The translations under genes were made by a program, and so were the position numbers. This document shows positions 27,500 to 35,955 of a stretch of DNA of 36,043 nucleotides, piece by piece. Each line of letters opens with the position of its first letter. The first letter of the stretch is position 1. Below the pieces are notes generated by a model. It was given only the letters and a program-made list of their open reading frames with translations, was not told where the DNA came from and searched no databases. The DNA is from Thermodesulfobacteriota bacterium (GTDB lineage Bacteria; Desulfobacterota; DSM-4660; Desulfatiglandales; Desulfatiglandaceae): assembly GCA_028278625.1 (NCBI GenBank), contig JANQDY010000012.1, forward strand, positions 1 through 36,043, given 5' to 3'.

Positions 27500-28000
27500 A
27501 TGGTCGATGGGTCCCAGACACGTGACAATCACCTGCGTGAGGCATCGATGGATGATATTGCAGTCCTGGCTTCACATCATCGAAAGATGTTTGAGGAGAT
27601 TTGGGCGCGGAAAGGGGAACCGCTCGGGACTTTGAGAGCCCGTGAGCTTGAGAGCGCTTACACAGGGAAACTAGAAATAGAAATGGAAAAAGGCCTTTTA
27701 AGGGCCTGGTTCATTGAAGATGAGAAAAAGGTTGTTTCAAGCGGCGCGATCACCCTCTTAAGCCTCGTTCCGAACCCTTTGGATTTGTCCTCCAGGGTTG
27801 CCTACCTTCACAGCATGTACACCGAGACGTCCCACAGAAACAGCGGGTACGCCCAACGAATCATAAAGACAATCATTGAATATTGTAACTCCCTGGGAAT
27901 CAAGAGAATTTTGCTAAATGCCAGTGATGCGGGAAAACCTTTTTATGAAAAGATCGGTTTTCATTCCGCCCCGGATGCAATGAGATTATTCATTGAATGA
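27500..28000 (+). CDS. GNAT-family N-acetyltransferase
   Basis: A 166-residue GNAT protein. The acetyl-CoA loop lies at about 105-125: S-M-Y-T-E-T-S-H-R-N-S-G-Y-A-Q-R followed by I-I-K-T-I. The end K-P-F-Y-E-K-I-G-F is a typical GNAT final motif. The substrate is unknown. ATG 27500 has GAGGG about 9 bases upstream; an alternative ATG at 27548 would remove 16 residues. It follows the CoxE-like gene by 30 bases and may be in the same transcript, with no functional link visible. Confidence 0.8.
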   Translation: MVDGSQTRDNHLREASMDDIAVLASHHRKMFEEIWARKGEPLGTLRARELESAYTGKLEIEMEKGLLRAWFIEDEKKVVSSGAITLLSLVPNPLDLSSRVAYLHSMYTETSHRNSGYAQRIIKTIIEYCNSLGIKRILLNASDAGKPFYEKIGFHSAPDAMRLFIE

Positions 28001-28191
28001 ACAACCCGAACGAAAAGAGGTGGTCATATTTCTCCTGGATGAATGCCGACCAATCCGGAAAAGAAGGATAACATGACCACCCACCTATCGATGATTCCGG
28101 AACATCAAGTGGCTGGGATGCTCTGGTCAAAAGCCCCTCCATCCTTTTCTTAAATGATCCCAACGGTGAATTCTCCTTGAGCGTTTGATCT

Positions 28192-29475
28192 ATGGAACTA
28201 ATTGCCATCGTTCTCCCTTTTGCCAAAGTCATCGGCGGGTTCTGCCTTATGCTGGTTGGCATCAGAAACAGACTGGGGCTGGCATTATCCATTTTGGCGG
28301 GAGGTTGGTTTATGGGGCTGGTTTGCGGGCTTCCCATCGGGGTGTTGCTTAAGACCAGTGGGCTGCCTTTTACCCAGGAAAGATTTTTCTTTCTGGCTAC
28401 CATCGTCGGCGCCATACTCGTCCTCTCCGATGCCTTGGAAAAATCCGGCCAGTCTGCAAGGCTTATGGAGGTATTGTCCCGTTATCTTGTTCGGCCGCGA
28501 TTGCGGTTGATATTTTTCCCGGCCCTAATCGGTCTCTTGCCAATGCCCGGCGGCGCAATATTTTCGGCCCCAATGGTAAAGGCCGTGAGCGCCCACATGC
28601 GCCTTGGTAACGAAGACAGGGTTCTCGTTAATTACTGGTTCAGGCATGTCTGGGAGATGGCTTGGCCCCTGTATCCGGGAATAATTCTGACCGTTGCCCT
28701 TGCCGATATTCCAATCAGTGCATTTATCAGCAGATCCTGGCCAGGGGTTGTCGCCATGTTCGGCATCGGCTGGTTCTTTTTCTTGAGGCCTGGAGTGTTG
28801 AATACCGACATGTTACAAGAAGAGACCGCCCCTGCAAAAGGGGGTCCCGGAAAGATCGTAACAGAAGGACTCCCGCTGATCGTCGCCATCGTCGGTGCAA
28901 TTGGTCTGGAGACCCTGCTTGCCAGATTTGCCCCAAGAATTTCCTTTGAGTGGGGAGTCATTGCCGCCCTGGTGGGCGCAGTCTTTTGTGTGATGGCCCA
29001 GAATCGGCTTGGCGTGCGTTTTCTTTCCTCAGTCCTAAGGAAAAGAAATCTTTGGACCATGCTTATGGTTGTCGCGGCGATCTTTGTGTTCAAGGATGTG
29101 ATGCAGGCGGCTGGCATTGTTCAGGCAATGGCCGCAAGTGCCGGCGGCGGAATCGCTTTGTTTGCCGGGGCGGTATTTCTGCCGTTCCTGGTGGGGATGG
29201 TTGCGGGAATCAACATCGCTTTTGTGGGGGCAACCTTTCCGCTCTTGATCGGTCTCCTGCATTCTCTTGGTATGGAGGATCAAATGGTGCCCTACTTGAT
29301 TCTAGGAACCTTCTCCGGTTTTACCGGGATTATGATCTCCCCGATTCATATCTGCTTTATCCTTACCTGCAATTACTTTGGTACGGACCTGGCAAGGACC
29401 TGGCGCAGAGTGGTCGCACCCACCATCTGTTTTGGACTGTGCGGTATTCTGGTCTTTTGGTTGCTCTTGTCTTGA
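28192..29475 (+). CDS. DUF401 family integral membrane protein
   Basis: A 427-residue protein with about 10-12 hydrophobic segments and no soluble domain. The stretch P-A-L-I-G-L-L-P-M-P-G-G-A-I-F-S-A-P-M-V (about 104-123) is the family hallmark, followed by N-Y-W-F-R-H-V-W-E. DUF401 proteins look like secondary transporters of unknown substrate and are common in anaerobes and archaea. There is no good ribosome-binding site before ATG 28192. Its stop lies at the base of a large inverted-repeat structure. Confidence 0.85.
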   Translation: MELIAIVLPFAKVIGGFCLMLVGIRNRLGLALSILAGGWFMGLVCGLPIGVLLKTSGLPFTQERFFFLATIVGAILVLSDALEKSGQSARLMEVLSRYLVRPRLRLIFFPALIGLLPMPGGAIFSAPMVKAVSAHMRLGNEDRVLVNYWFRHVWEMAWPLYPGIILTVALADIPISAFISRSWPGVVAMFGIGWFFFLRPGVLNTDMLQEETAPAKGGPGKIVTEGLPLIVAIVGAIGLETLLARFAPRISFEWGVIAALVGAVFCVMAQNRLGVRFLSSVLRKRNLWTMLMVVAAIFVFKDVMQAAGIVQAMAASAGGGIALFAGAVFLPFLVGMVAGINIAFVGATFPLLIGLLHSLGMEDQMVPYLILGTFSGFTGIMISPIHICFILTCNYFGTDLARTWRRVVAPTICFGLCGILVFWLLLS

Positions 29476-29594
29476 TATATTGACAAATTCAAGGAGGCAC
29501 CCCTCGGTGGGAGAAAAACTCAGCCCCAACGTGCTGAGGTGAGAAATTGTATCAATATACTTGAGTTTTCGGAGGTGCCCGCAAATCAAGTATA
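29476..29594. repeat. Nested inverted repeats downstream of the DUF401 gene
   Basis: TATATTGACAAATTC (29476-29490) pairs imperfectly with GAAATTGTATCAATATA (29543-29559), enclosing CTCAGC/GCTGAG (29519-29524 with 29533-29538). A second perfect 9-bp repeat, TATACTTGA (29556-29564) and TCAAGTATA (29586-29594), shares part of the first arm, so two alternative folds are possible. GGAGGCACC (29493-29501) and GGAGGTGCC (29571-29579) look like related ends. It may be an attenuator, a small structured RNA or the ends of a small non-autonomous mobile element. Confidence 0.55.
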
Positions 29595-30033
29595 AAACAA
29601 TTATTGCTCGTATGTAACTTCAAAAGTTTCACGGTCGTTTAAACCGGCCGGCGGTCGGCGGCTTTGCTGACTCCAAGAACATTGGGAATCGGATATCTCC
29701 GTTAACCTTTAAAGCCTTTTTTAAGAGATATGTTGGAGAAATCCCAAGTCAGACTCCACCCAAAAACGGCAAGTTGCAGCATCTCTCTTCCCAAGTTACG
29801 CCACCCTCCCAGGGAGGATATCACAAGCCCCCGGCTGCGAGGATTCTTTGAGATATCCATTCCGACCGGAATAATGGAATCGATCTTCAGAAGGGCACAA
29901 AGCATTATAAGTCAGGAATTGAAAAAGTGGCTTTTTTGTAAAACCATCTCCTTTTCATGTTCATTTACCTAACCGATTCTTTCATATTCAATGGCTACAA
30001 TTCTGAGGAATTCGGCTACACATAACAGTTCAC
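29595..30033. other. Non-coding stretch with imperfect hairpins
   Basis: I see no gene that I can support here. Short open frames in both directions lack ribosome-binding sites and familiar motifs. CTCCAA (29671-29676) and ATATCTC (29693-29699) face GAGATAT (29725-29731) and TTGGAG (29732-29737), giving a broken hairpin. The T-rich run near 29719 lies in its loop. Confidence 0.4.
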
Positions 30034-31386
30034 TTATCCACTAGTATACACGACAGCAATGAGATACCGTTTGTAAGTCTTCCCATCGTATTCCGTAGTT
30101 TCAGAAACCTGCTCCCAGTCAACGGTTTCAATTGCTTTTCCAAGGGTATAAGAATGAAGCAAATCATCATCCTGCAGCTGGCCGTGCCCAGAAATGTCAG
30201 ATGTGGTTATATAATCTCCAGCTTCGATTTCTCCATTTCGATTTGTCACCCATACACGCCCCTCCCCCAAAGCATTTACAACCCCGAAATGATCTTGACC
30301 GTCCCCTTTATACCAATGACCCTCGGGAAGGGGACCATCGGAAACAATAACGCCGAAAACCGCTTTGTCCTTGGGTTTGGCGGACACCTTAACGGTTGGA
30401 AGCGTGGATGAAAGAGATGTTGAACCGTCCTCTCTTCTTCTTCTTTCAGTTTTACCGGTTAAAGAAACAATTATTCCCGGTGCGATTTCCTCCTGAATAC
30501 CATGAGCGAATTTCACCTCATGTGCACCTGTAAAAGGTCCGTAGTTAGTGCCAGCACCACCTGCATAGAAATCATATTTGCTTCCGTAACCGGCAACGCC
30601 CGTGGCGGCGGAACCGGAATCGGCCCGACCGCAAACGCCTGTACCGTTGGAACTGACGGCTACAAATAGGCCGCCATAGGTGGTTAGATTTGAGGGATAA
30701 TTAGCAGAACCGTAAACGCCAATACCTCGATAAGCGGAGGCTTCAAAATATCCACCATAGTTGGTTGCATTTCCAGAATAAGTAGCAGAGCCGTAAACGC
30801 CCATTCCGGCGGACCCGTCAGCAGAACCGTAAACGCCCTTGCCGTAGACACCCGTAGCGGCACCGTAAACGCCCCTGCCGGAGTAAGCGGCGGCTGTAAA
30901 ATATCCGCCGTAGTTGGTTGCATTTCCGGAATAAGTTGCAAAACCGTAAACGCCCCTGCCGGAGTAAGCGGCGGCTGTAAAATATCCGCCCCAGTTGGTT
31001 GCATTTCCGGAATAAGTTGCAAAACCGTGTACGCCCTTGCCGGAGACACCGGAGGCATAGCCCAGAGCGCCAGTTCCGGAGGAACCGGTGGCAGAACCGT
31101 AAACGCCCCAACCGTCGGAACCGGTAGCATAACCTTGAACGCCCTTGCCGGCGTAACCGCTGGCTTCACCGTAAACTCCTTTGCCGATGCCGCCATCGGC
31201 CCGGAAATATCCGCCGTAGTTAGCGACATCTGCTGTACTGGTAGCCCAGCCGTGAACGGCCTTGTCAAGGTCTCCATCGACTTCAAAATACCCGCTGTTA
31301 GGTGTGATTCTCACCTCGTTCGCATACGATGTCAGCACGACAGCTGAAACCAGGAACAGTGTTACAAAAAAGACCGATTTCTTCAT
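30034..31386 (-). CDS. Secreted GVYG-repeat protein with phage-tail-like C-terminal domain
   Basis: A 450-residue protein with an N-terminal signal peptide (M-K-K-S-V-F-F-V-T-L-F-L-V, cleavage probably near S-Y-A-N). Residues about 25-270 are repeats built on G-x-G-V-Y-G-x-A and N-Y-G-G-Y-F, alternating 13- to 27-residue units, likely forming a beta-solenoid. The last 160 residues carry G-R-V-W-V-T-N-R-N-G-E-I-E-A-G-D-Y-I-T-T-S-D, followed by L-L-H-S-Y-T-L-G-K-A. This resembles C-terminal domains of phage tail fibres, some of them autoprocessing (Peptidase_G2-like). Start is ATG 31386 with GGGAG upstream; a TTG at 31404 is less likely. The role may be a surface or extracellular fibre. Confidence 0.75.
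   Translation of the reverse strand: MKKSVFFVTLFLVSAVVLTSYANEVRITPNSGYFEVDGDLDKAVHGWATSTADVANYGGYFRADGGIGKGVYGEASGYAGKGVQGYATGSDGWGVYGSATGSSGTGALGYASGVSGKGVHGFATYSGNATNWGGYFTAAAYSGRGVYGFATYSGNATNYGGYFTAAAYSGRGVYGAATGVYGKGVYGSADGSAGMGVYGSATYSGNATNYGGYFEASAYRGIGVYGSANYPSNLTTYGGLFVAVSSNGTGVCGRADSGSAATGVAGYGSKYDFYAGGAGTNYGPFTGAHEVKFAHGIQEEIAPGIIVSLTGKTERRRREDGSTSLSSTLPTVKVSAKPKDKAVFGVIVSDGPLPEGHWYKGDGQDHFGVVNALGEGRVWVTNRNGEIEAGDYITTSDISGHGQLQDDDLLHSYTLGKAIETVDWEQVSETTEYDGKTYKRYLIAVVYTSG
30871..31032 (-). repeat. 81-base tandem repeat inside the GVYG gene
   Basis: Two adjacent 81-base copies (30871-30951 and 30952-31032) differ at only about four positions and encode 27-residue units. More diverged copies flank them. 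Such near-identity suggests recent duplication and possible length variation. Confidence 0.8.
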
Positions 31387-31778
31387 TTTTTCTCCCTGTT
31401 TCAATTTGACTTTTATACGGCTGAAAGTACTTACAGATCATGAAATCAGAAAAGCCTGAACTCCTTGATTCAAAAATACTACAAACCCATGGTAATTCAT
31501 TTCATATACAAAAACACAAAATATCGTCGATCAGAAAATTTGAACGAACGTTGAGATCGATTCCATCTCTCAGAGCCGGTCATTGTCGACATAAATTGAG
31601 ATTATAGCCAGGAGAATCGGCGCTGTCAAAACCTGGTTTAATGCCTTACTCGGTACAGATTTTGTTACCTACCAACGATGCTTCCAGATCCGTTTTGATG
31701 CCCATTGAAAAATCATCATTATCGCCATATACTGAAATACACTCCAAGAATTTTCAACCAAAGAATAGGAGGGCAAAA
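31387..31778. other. Divergent A+T-rich intergenic region
   Basis: This 392-base gap separates the GVYG gene and the recombinase. It is A+T-rich, with AGGAGGG at 31767-31773 as the recombinase ribosome-binding site. An open frame beginning at 31641 reads into the recombinase frame, but nothing before ATG 31779 looks like recombinase. I see no clear promoter. Confidence 0.4.
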
Positions 31779-32616
31779 ATGAAAACTTCAAAAGCAGGCA
31801 AAATATGGCTGGATTACCACAGTTCCAATTCACAAAAAAAATACGGTGCGGTCATACAAGGCGATTTTTTCAAAATTCTGCAATGAATTTGGCGACGAGA
31901 GCCTGGACAAACTTACCCCGGATCACATTTTGGACTTCCTGACCAGAACCACCGAAGGCTGCAAACAACAAACGAAACGCATCCGGTTTTCCCACCTATC
32001 GGCATTCTTCAACTTCATTAAAACCAACATTGACAATGGTTTTCAAAGCCCGTGTGACACTCCGCTATTGAGGAAAATGTTTAAACCGAAACCCACTGTC
32101 TCATGGGAAATCATTGAAAAGGATGTCATCGATGAAATCATTTTCAGATCCGATAAGCCAAGGAACCGGTTGATACTCGAATTGATGGCTCGTGGCGGTA
32201 TGCGTATCGGCGAAGTTTTGAAACTGATACCGGCAGATGTCCATGACCGAAAACTGATTCTTAGAGATCCAAAGAGTGGAAGGGAACGAGATGTCGTTTT
32301 CATTCCCCAGAAGGTAGCCGACAGACTGAAAGCGTATATCAAAGAGCAAGGGGTTCAAATCGGCGAAAGAATTTTTCCCATATGTTATGAAGCCGCCAGG
32401 ATGATGGTCAAAAGCGCCGGTGAAAAAGTTGGCATTCATTTACGGCCACATGATTTGCGGCGACATGCTGCCACATATGCATCCCGGTCCGGGGTTCCGA
32501 TTGAAATTATCAGCAAGGTCATATTACGCCATGCAAACCTGTCAACGACCCAGGTCTATTTGGGAAAGGTTCCTGATATAGAAGCTATGAGATGGATCGA
32601 AAACCTTTATGCATAA
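31779..32616 (+). pseudogene. Solo tyrosine recombinase, frameshifted at an A8 tract
   Basis: The gene starts at ATG 31779 (AGGAGGG 5 bases upstream) with M-K-T-S-K-A-G-K-I-W-L-D-Y-H-S-S-N-S-Q-K. It then meets eight As at 31834-31841 and runs out of frame, ending at 31884-31886. In the +1 frame from 31840 it continues as N-T-V-R-S-Y-K and on to the stop at 32616. Seven As would join both parts into about 278 residues. The catalytic part is complete: Arg in R-G-G-M-R-I-G-E-V, Lys in P-K-S-G-R, H-D-L-R-R-H, later H-A-N, and Tyr in T-T-Q-V-Y-L-G. Explanations are a one-base insertion, a sequencing error, or phase variation. A GTG at 31846 could start a truncated product. Confidence 0.8.
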
Positions 32617-32942
32617 GTTAGAAATGGGGTGAGGACAAAACGGTTCTCACCTCAGATTACTTCAGATGATATTTGGACATTGTGGCTAATTTACCAACAC
32701 CCTGCCTTCCTGATGTATCTAAAGGTATTTCCAAATCTCATTACATCAAGGAAATCCTTCAAAGACCCTAACGGAAAATCCTAAAGCAATACATAAAGCC
32801 CCAAACTATCCGGTTCGCGACAATGAGAAGATTCCTACACCGACCGCTTCGGCACGCTGGCAGGGCTTTTGTACTTCCCTTGCCTCAGCCCTTTGCCCGC
32901 GCACCTTCGCTGTGCAAAATGAAAAAGGGCAAAAACAAGAAA
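32617..32942. other. Intergenic region with two hairpins
   Basis: GGTGAG (32628-32633) pairs with CTCACC (32646-32651), 12 bases after the recombinase stop. GCCCTTT (32888-32894) pairs with AAAGGGC (32924-32930), with GCAC/GTGC nested inside, just downstream of the caspase gene on the minus strand. Neither has a convincing T-run. No gene is supported. Confidence 0.45.
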
Positions 32943-35054
32943 CTACGGTGTCCTGGCAAGGCGAAAACCCAGGACCTGGGCCCGCAAACCCGGGACGTTC
33001 TTGTCACGACAGGCTGAACGGCAGAACCTGGATCTGTCGTCCCAGCTGCCGCCCCTATTAACGCGATCGGCGCCTGTTGATGGTCCTACAGGATCGGTTA
33101 TCGAGCCTGTAGGATAATAGCCATACCAGTCCTGGCACCACTCCCATACATTCCCGTGCATGTCGTAAAGACCCCAGGCGTTAGGTCTCTTGGTCCCGAC
33201 AGCATGGGCATAATCCTCCCAAGCCCAGTCTGCGTTTCCAGCCCACCAGGCATAGCCCCCAAGCTGATCATCGCTCTCTCCGAAACAGAACCGCGTTTTT
33301 GCACCTGCCCGGCATGCATACTCCCACTCCGTTTCCGTGGGCAGCCGATACTTGTTGCCGCCCTCCATCCGGTTCAGCTTCCGGATGAATGCCTGGCAAT
33401 CATTCCATGAGATACAAACCGCCGGGTTGTTTGAACTCTCCCGCACATCATCCATGCCCGTCCATGGCCGACTCCCCATGACCCGTTCCCACTGCCCCTG
33501 GGTCACCTCCGTTGTCTGGAGGTAGAAACCTTTCGTCAGCGTCACCCAAAGCTGTGTCTCATCACCATGCCGGCCCGATTCCCCGTAAGGACTCCCCATC
33601 ATGAAACTCCCCGGTTTGATGTAGACAAACTTCATGCCCAGGCTGTTGTTAAAGGTCGGTTCAGGCTGCCGCGAAACAGGTGCCTTTACGGCCACAGCAT
33701 CCTTCAGTGGTTCGCTTACCTTCCCTTTTATGCGGGGCGTGGCGGCGCTTTGTTTCGGCTCATCAAATTTGTTAAGTTTGAACCGCAACGTCCTATCCTC
33801 TCCCGCCACTAGTTTAACCCAACTCTTTTCCATGTCGTATCCTGACCGGTAAACCTCTACATGGTAGTCCCCGGGATCAAGTGCCATCCCCTGCCGGAAT
33901 TTGGGCCGTATATTGAGGATTCTCACCCTCGCGTCCACGGGTTCCACTTCCACGAAGAGCTTCGGTTTTGATATGTAAGGCGCTGCCGATTGAACACTTC
34001 CCTTCTGCTCAACCTTTGAGATCCTGCGCTTGGCAATCGGGGCAAAAATCCCTTTCGGAAAAGCGGTGAGATACGCCTTGAATAATGCGGGATCATCCGA
34101 ATCCTTGATGGAGTCCCAGAAAAGCATTTCCCGGTCCATGGCGGCCTGAGAGTTATTTTGGGCGGGCGGTTCCGGCGACTTTTCCCGGGCCGCCAGCTTA
34201 AATACAAAATCCCCCTTGTCCAGCCGAATGTCCCGGATTTTGCCGTACTGAGGATGCTGGGCCGGGTTGTACCGTGGAACTTCGTTCTTGAGATAAAGCC
34301 CCAATTCTTCGCCGGTGATGTAGCCGTCCGGAATAGGTTCCCGGCCCCTCCCCTCCAACAGGTCCAGGAACGCCACTTTGAAAATGCTGTGGTCTGGAAC
34401 CGGTTCGTTGGCCCGTCCGGCCGTTATAAACTGCCGTACGGGCAGTTTGACGGCCTCTGAAATACTCTTCGGCACCATCTGTTCCCTGAGGTTCAGGATG
34501 GAACCGGAAAAACAGCTGTCAAACATGAAAAGCACATGGCGGGCATTGATCGTTTTGGCCCGTGTCACCATGCTCTGCATGTCCACGCTGGCCAGTTCAA
34601 ATCCCACCGGATCCGCGTGGGGCGAGGGCGCATCCACCATGACCAGATATCCCAGATCCTCGCCCGTGGCCATTTTCCGGGTATGGCCGTGTCCGGCATA
34701 GTAGAAAAGGAGGCGGTTGTTCAGTTCTGTGCCGTGCTGGTGGCAGAAGTGGCTGAAGACTTGATTAAATCCTTCACGGGTGAGATTTTTCTTGAGCGTC
34801 ACTTGGAACCCATTTTTACGCAGGGCTTCAGCCACATCGTCCACATCTTTGACCGCCCCCGGAAGTGGATCCCAGTCGTTAAAGTAGTCTCCATTGCCTA
34901 TGACAAGCGCATAGGAGTTGCGATATAGAAGAATATTTTTACCTGACGGGGCTTTAAAGGTTATTTGAAGTCCCCGCTGCTCAGAAAAGGCAGGGATCGA
35001 TATTGAAATGAGAAATAAACTGAATAGGAAGACCACCGTCGAAACCTTTTTCAT
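32943..35054 (-). CDS. Secreted caspase (C14)-PEGA-formylglycine-enzyme-like fusion
   Basis: A 703-residue protein. Residues 1-24 are a signal peptide (cleavage near A-F-S). The caspase-like peptidase (about 45-300) has the catalytic dyad in F-Y-Y-A-G-H-G (His122) and F-D-S-C-F-S-G-S (Cys181). A linker leads to a PEGA-like beta domain (about 380-440: L-F-V-E-V-E-P, D-P-G-D-Y-H-V-E-V). The end (about 470-703) is an FGE-sulfatase/SUMF1-type fold: M-K-F-V-Y-I-K-P-G-S-F-M-M-G, E-V-T-Q-G-Q-W, L-P-T-E-T-E-W-E-Y-A, G-N-V-W-E-W and R-G-G-S-W. The oxygen-activating Cys pair of true FGE is not evident, so it is probably a binding domain. ATG 35054 follows AAGGAG by 8 bases. Target unknown. Confidence 0.88.
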   Translation of the reverse strand: MKKVSTVVFLFSLFLISISIPAFSEQRGLQITFKAPSGKNILLYRNSYALVIGNGDYFNDWDPLPGAVKDVDDVAEALRKNGFQVTLKKNLTREGFNQVFSHFCHQHGTELNNRLLFYYAGHGHTRKMATGEDLGYLVMVDAPSPHADPVGFELASVDMQSMVTRAKTINARHVLFMFDSCFSGSILNLREQMVPKSISEAVKLPVRQFITAGRANEPVPDHSIFKVAFLDLLEGRGREPIPDGYITGEELGLYLKNEVPRYNPAQHPQYGKIRDIRLDKGDFVFKLAAREKSPEPPAQNNSQAAMDREMLFWDSIKDSDDPALFKAYLTAFPKGIFAPIAKRRISKVEQKGSVQSAAPYISKPKLFVEVEPVDARVRILNIRPKFRQGMALDPGDYHVEVYRSGYDMEKSWVKLVAGEDRTLRFKLNKFDEPKQSAATPRIKGKVSEPLKDAVAVKAPVSRQPEPTFNNSLGMKFVYIKPGSFMMGSPYGESGRHGDETQLWVTLTKGFYLQTTEVTQGQWERVMGSRPWTGMDDVRESSNNPAVCISWNDCQAFIRKLNRMEGGNKYRLPTETEWEYACRAGAKTRFCFGESDDQLGGYAWWAGNADWAWEDYAHAVGTKRPNAWGLYDMHGNVWEWCQDWYGYYPTGSITDPVGPSTGADRVNRGGSWDDRSRFCRSACRDKNVPGLRAQVLGFRLARTP

Positions 35055-35499
35055 GACACATCTCCTTAGGAAGGGTTTCAAACAATGACTATGGAATTTT
35101 TCAAGATTTCTAAACTGGCAGCCCAACTACGTTTACTGGAACGGGATGTCTTGACTAACAATCGCAGTGGATGAAAGAAGCCGTTGTTTAATATTCCTCA
35201 GGTTTGGAAAAAGAGACTTCGCCCCCAACAGGCAATCCATGCCCATTAGGAGCAAAACCTGTTAATTTTCAGGTGCTTTTCCAATGGAAAACCTCCTTGA
35301 GTAGAGGTTAAAGGCCAGGTGAGAATATCTTGGTTAGTGTAATGCGTAACGCAGCGTTAGGTCAAGCAGAACTCCGCCGCCTTTCCAGTGCGGCAAGATT
35401 TAGGCTTCATCATGATAGCGGGTGTATGGCTAATCTATCAGGTTTTCGGATTTTTCTGAGATGCTGGATATCACATGCACCAAAGCATATTTGATTTGA
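35055..35499. other. Intergenic region with one perfect palindrome
   Basis: No gene is supported. TAACGC-A-GCGTTA at 35347-35359 is a perfect palindrome. Several short pyrimidine-rich stretches and a ribosome-binding-like AAGGAG at 35064-35069 (minus strand, serving the caspase gene) are the only other items noted. Confidence 0.4.
35347..35359. repeat. 13-base palindrome
   Basis: TAACGC (35347-35352) and GCGTTA (35354-35359) flank a central A. It may be an operator or recombination site, but no partner copy was found in the window. Confidence 0.3.
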
Positions 35500-35952
35500 T
35501 TAAACCCATTTTGTTATTCTTCTTCCTTCACTATCAGTGAACTCTCCAAAAAGCACAATAAAAAAGTCTACCAAAAACCAGACAACAATACCGCCAACGG
35601 TGAACAGCTGAAAATAGCCAGATCTGATTTTGCCCACATAGAATCGGTGAGCACCGAAAATACCAAAGGCGGCACATAAAATAATTGTTAATAGTCTCTT
35701 TTTATCGCTTACAAGCGCTGTTCCTTTCTCAGATTGTTGCAAGCCAGTCTGTATCTCTTCAGCTCTCTTTTCCTTTATGATGCGCTCAACTGTCCACCGC
35801 TTCATTTTTTCTGCAGCTTTTGCAGGTTCAATCATAACTCTATATGCACGGATTGGCTTGGGAATATTTTTTACAGTCTTTTCTCCAAGATATTCGTAAC
35901 CCAAAGGCAACTTATCCTCAATTTGATCATATGCTGTACGGGAGAGGGAGCA
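35500..35952 (-). pseudogene. Truncated nucleotide cyclase tail fused to a TM2 domain
   Basis: Reading the minus strand from just after a TAA (35953-35955), the frame gives S-R-T-A-Y-D-Q-I-E-D-K-L-P-L-G-Y-E-Y-L-G. It then continues E-K-T-V-K-N-I-P-K-P-I-R-A-Y-R-V. This is the end of a class III adenylate/guanylate cyclase catalytic domain, whose front is absent. A charged helix then leads to a TM2 domain: K-K-R-L-L-T-I-I-L-C-A-A-F-G-I-F-G-A-H-R and F-Y-V-G-K, with two hydrophobic helices. The last 91 bases of the window hold no cyclase sequence in any frame. It may be a rearranged remnant, though a TTG at 35910 with GAGG upstream could still express the TM2 part. Confidence 0.6.
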
Positions 35953-35955
35953 TTA

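Noticed and set aside
29702..29972. Small open frames on both strands in the gap after DUF401
   Set aside because: No ribosome-binding sites, no familiar motif, and they overlap a hairpin; not supported as genes.
30700..31220. CRISPR-like array in the repeated region
   Set aside because: The repeats are in-frame protein-coding units of 39-81 bases without unique spacers.
31641..31778. Recombinase start at 31641
   Set aside because: The 46 extra residues do not resemble recombinase, and AGGAGGG lies directly before ATG 31779.
31834..31846. Programmed -1 frameshift as used by many insertion sequences
   Set aside because: The shift needed is +1 (or -2), the wrong direction for the usual A6-A7 slippery -1 mechanism, so slippage mutation or assembly error is likelier.
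35341..35370. Integron attC site suggested by GTTAGGT near the palindrome
   Set aside because: No matching R-Y-Y-Y-A-A-C site lies at the required distance, and the recombinase lacks visible IntI features.
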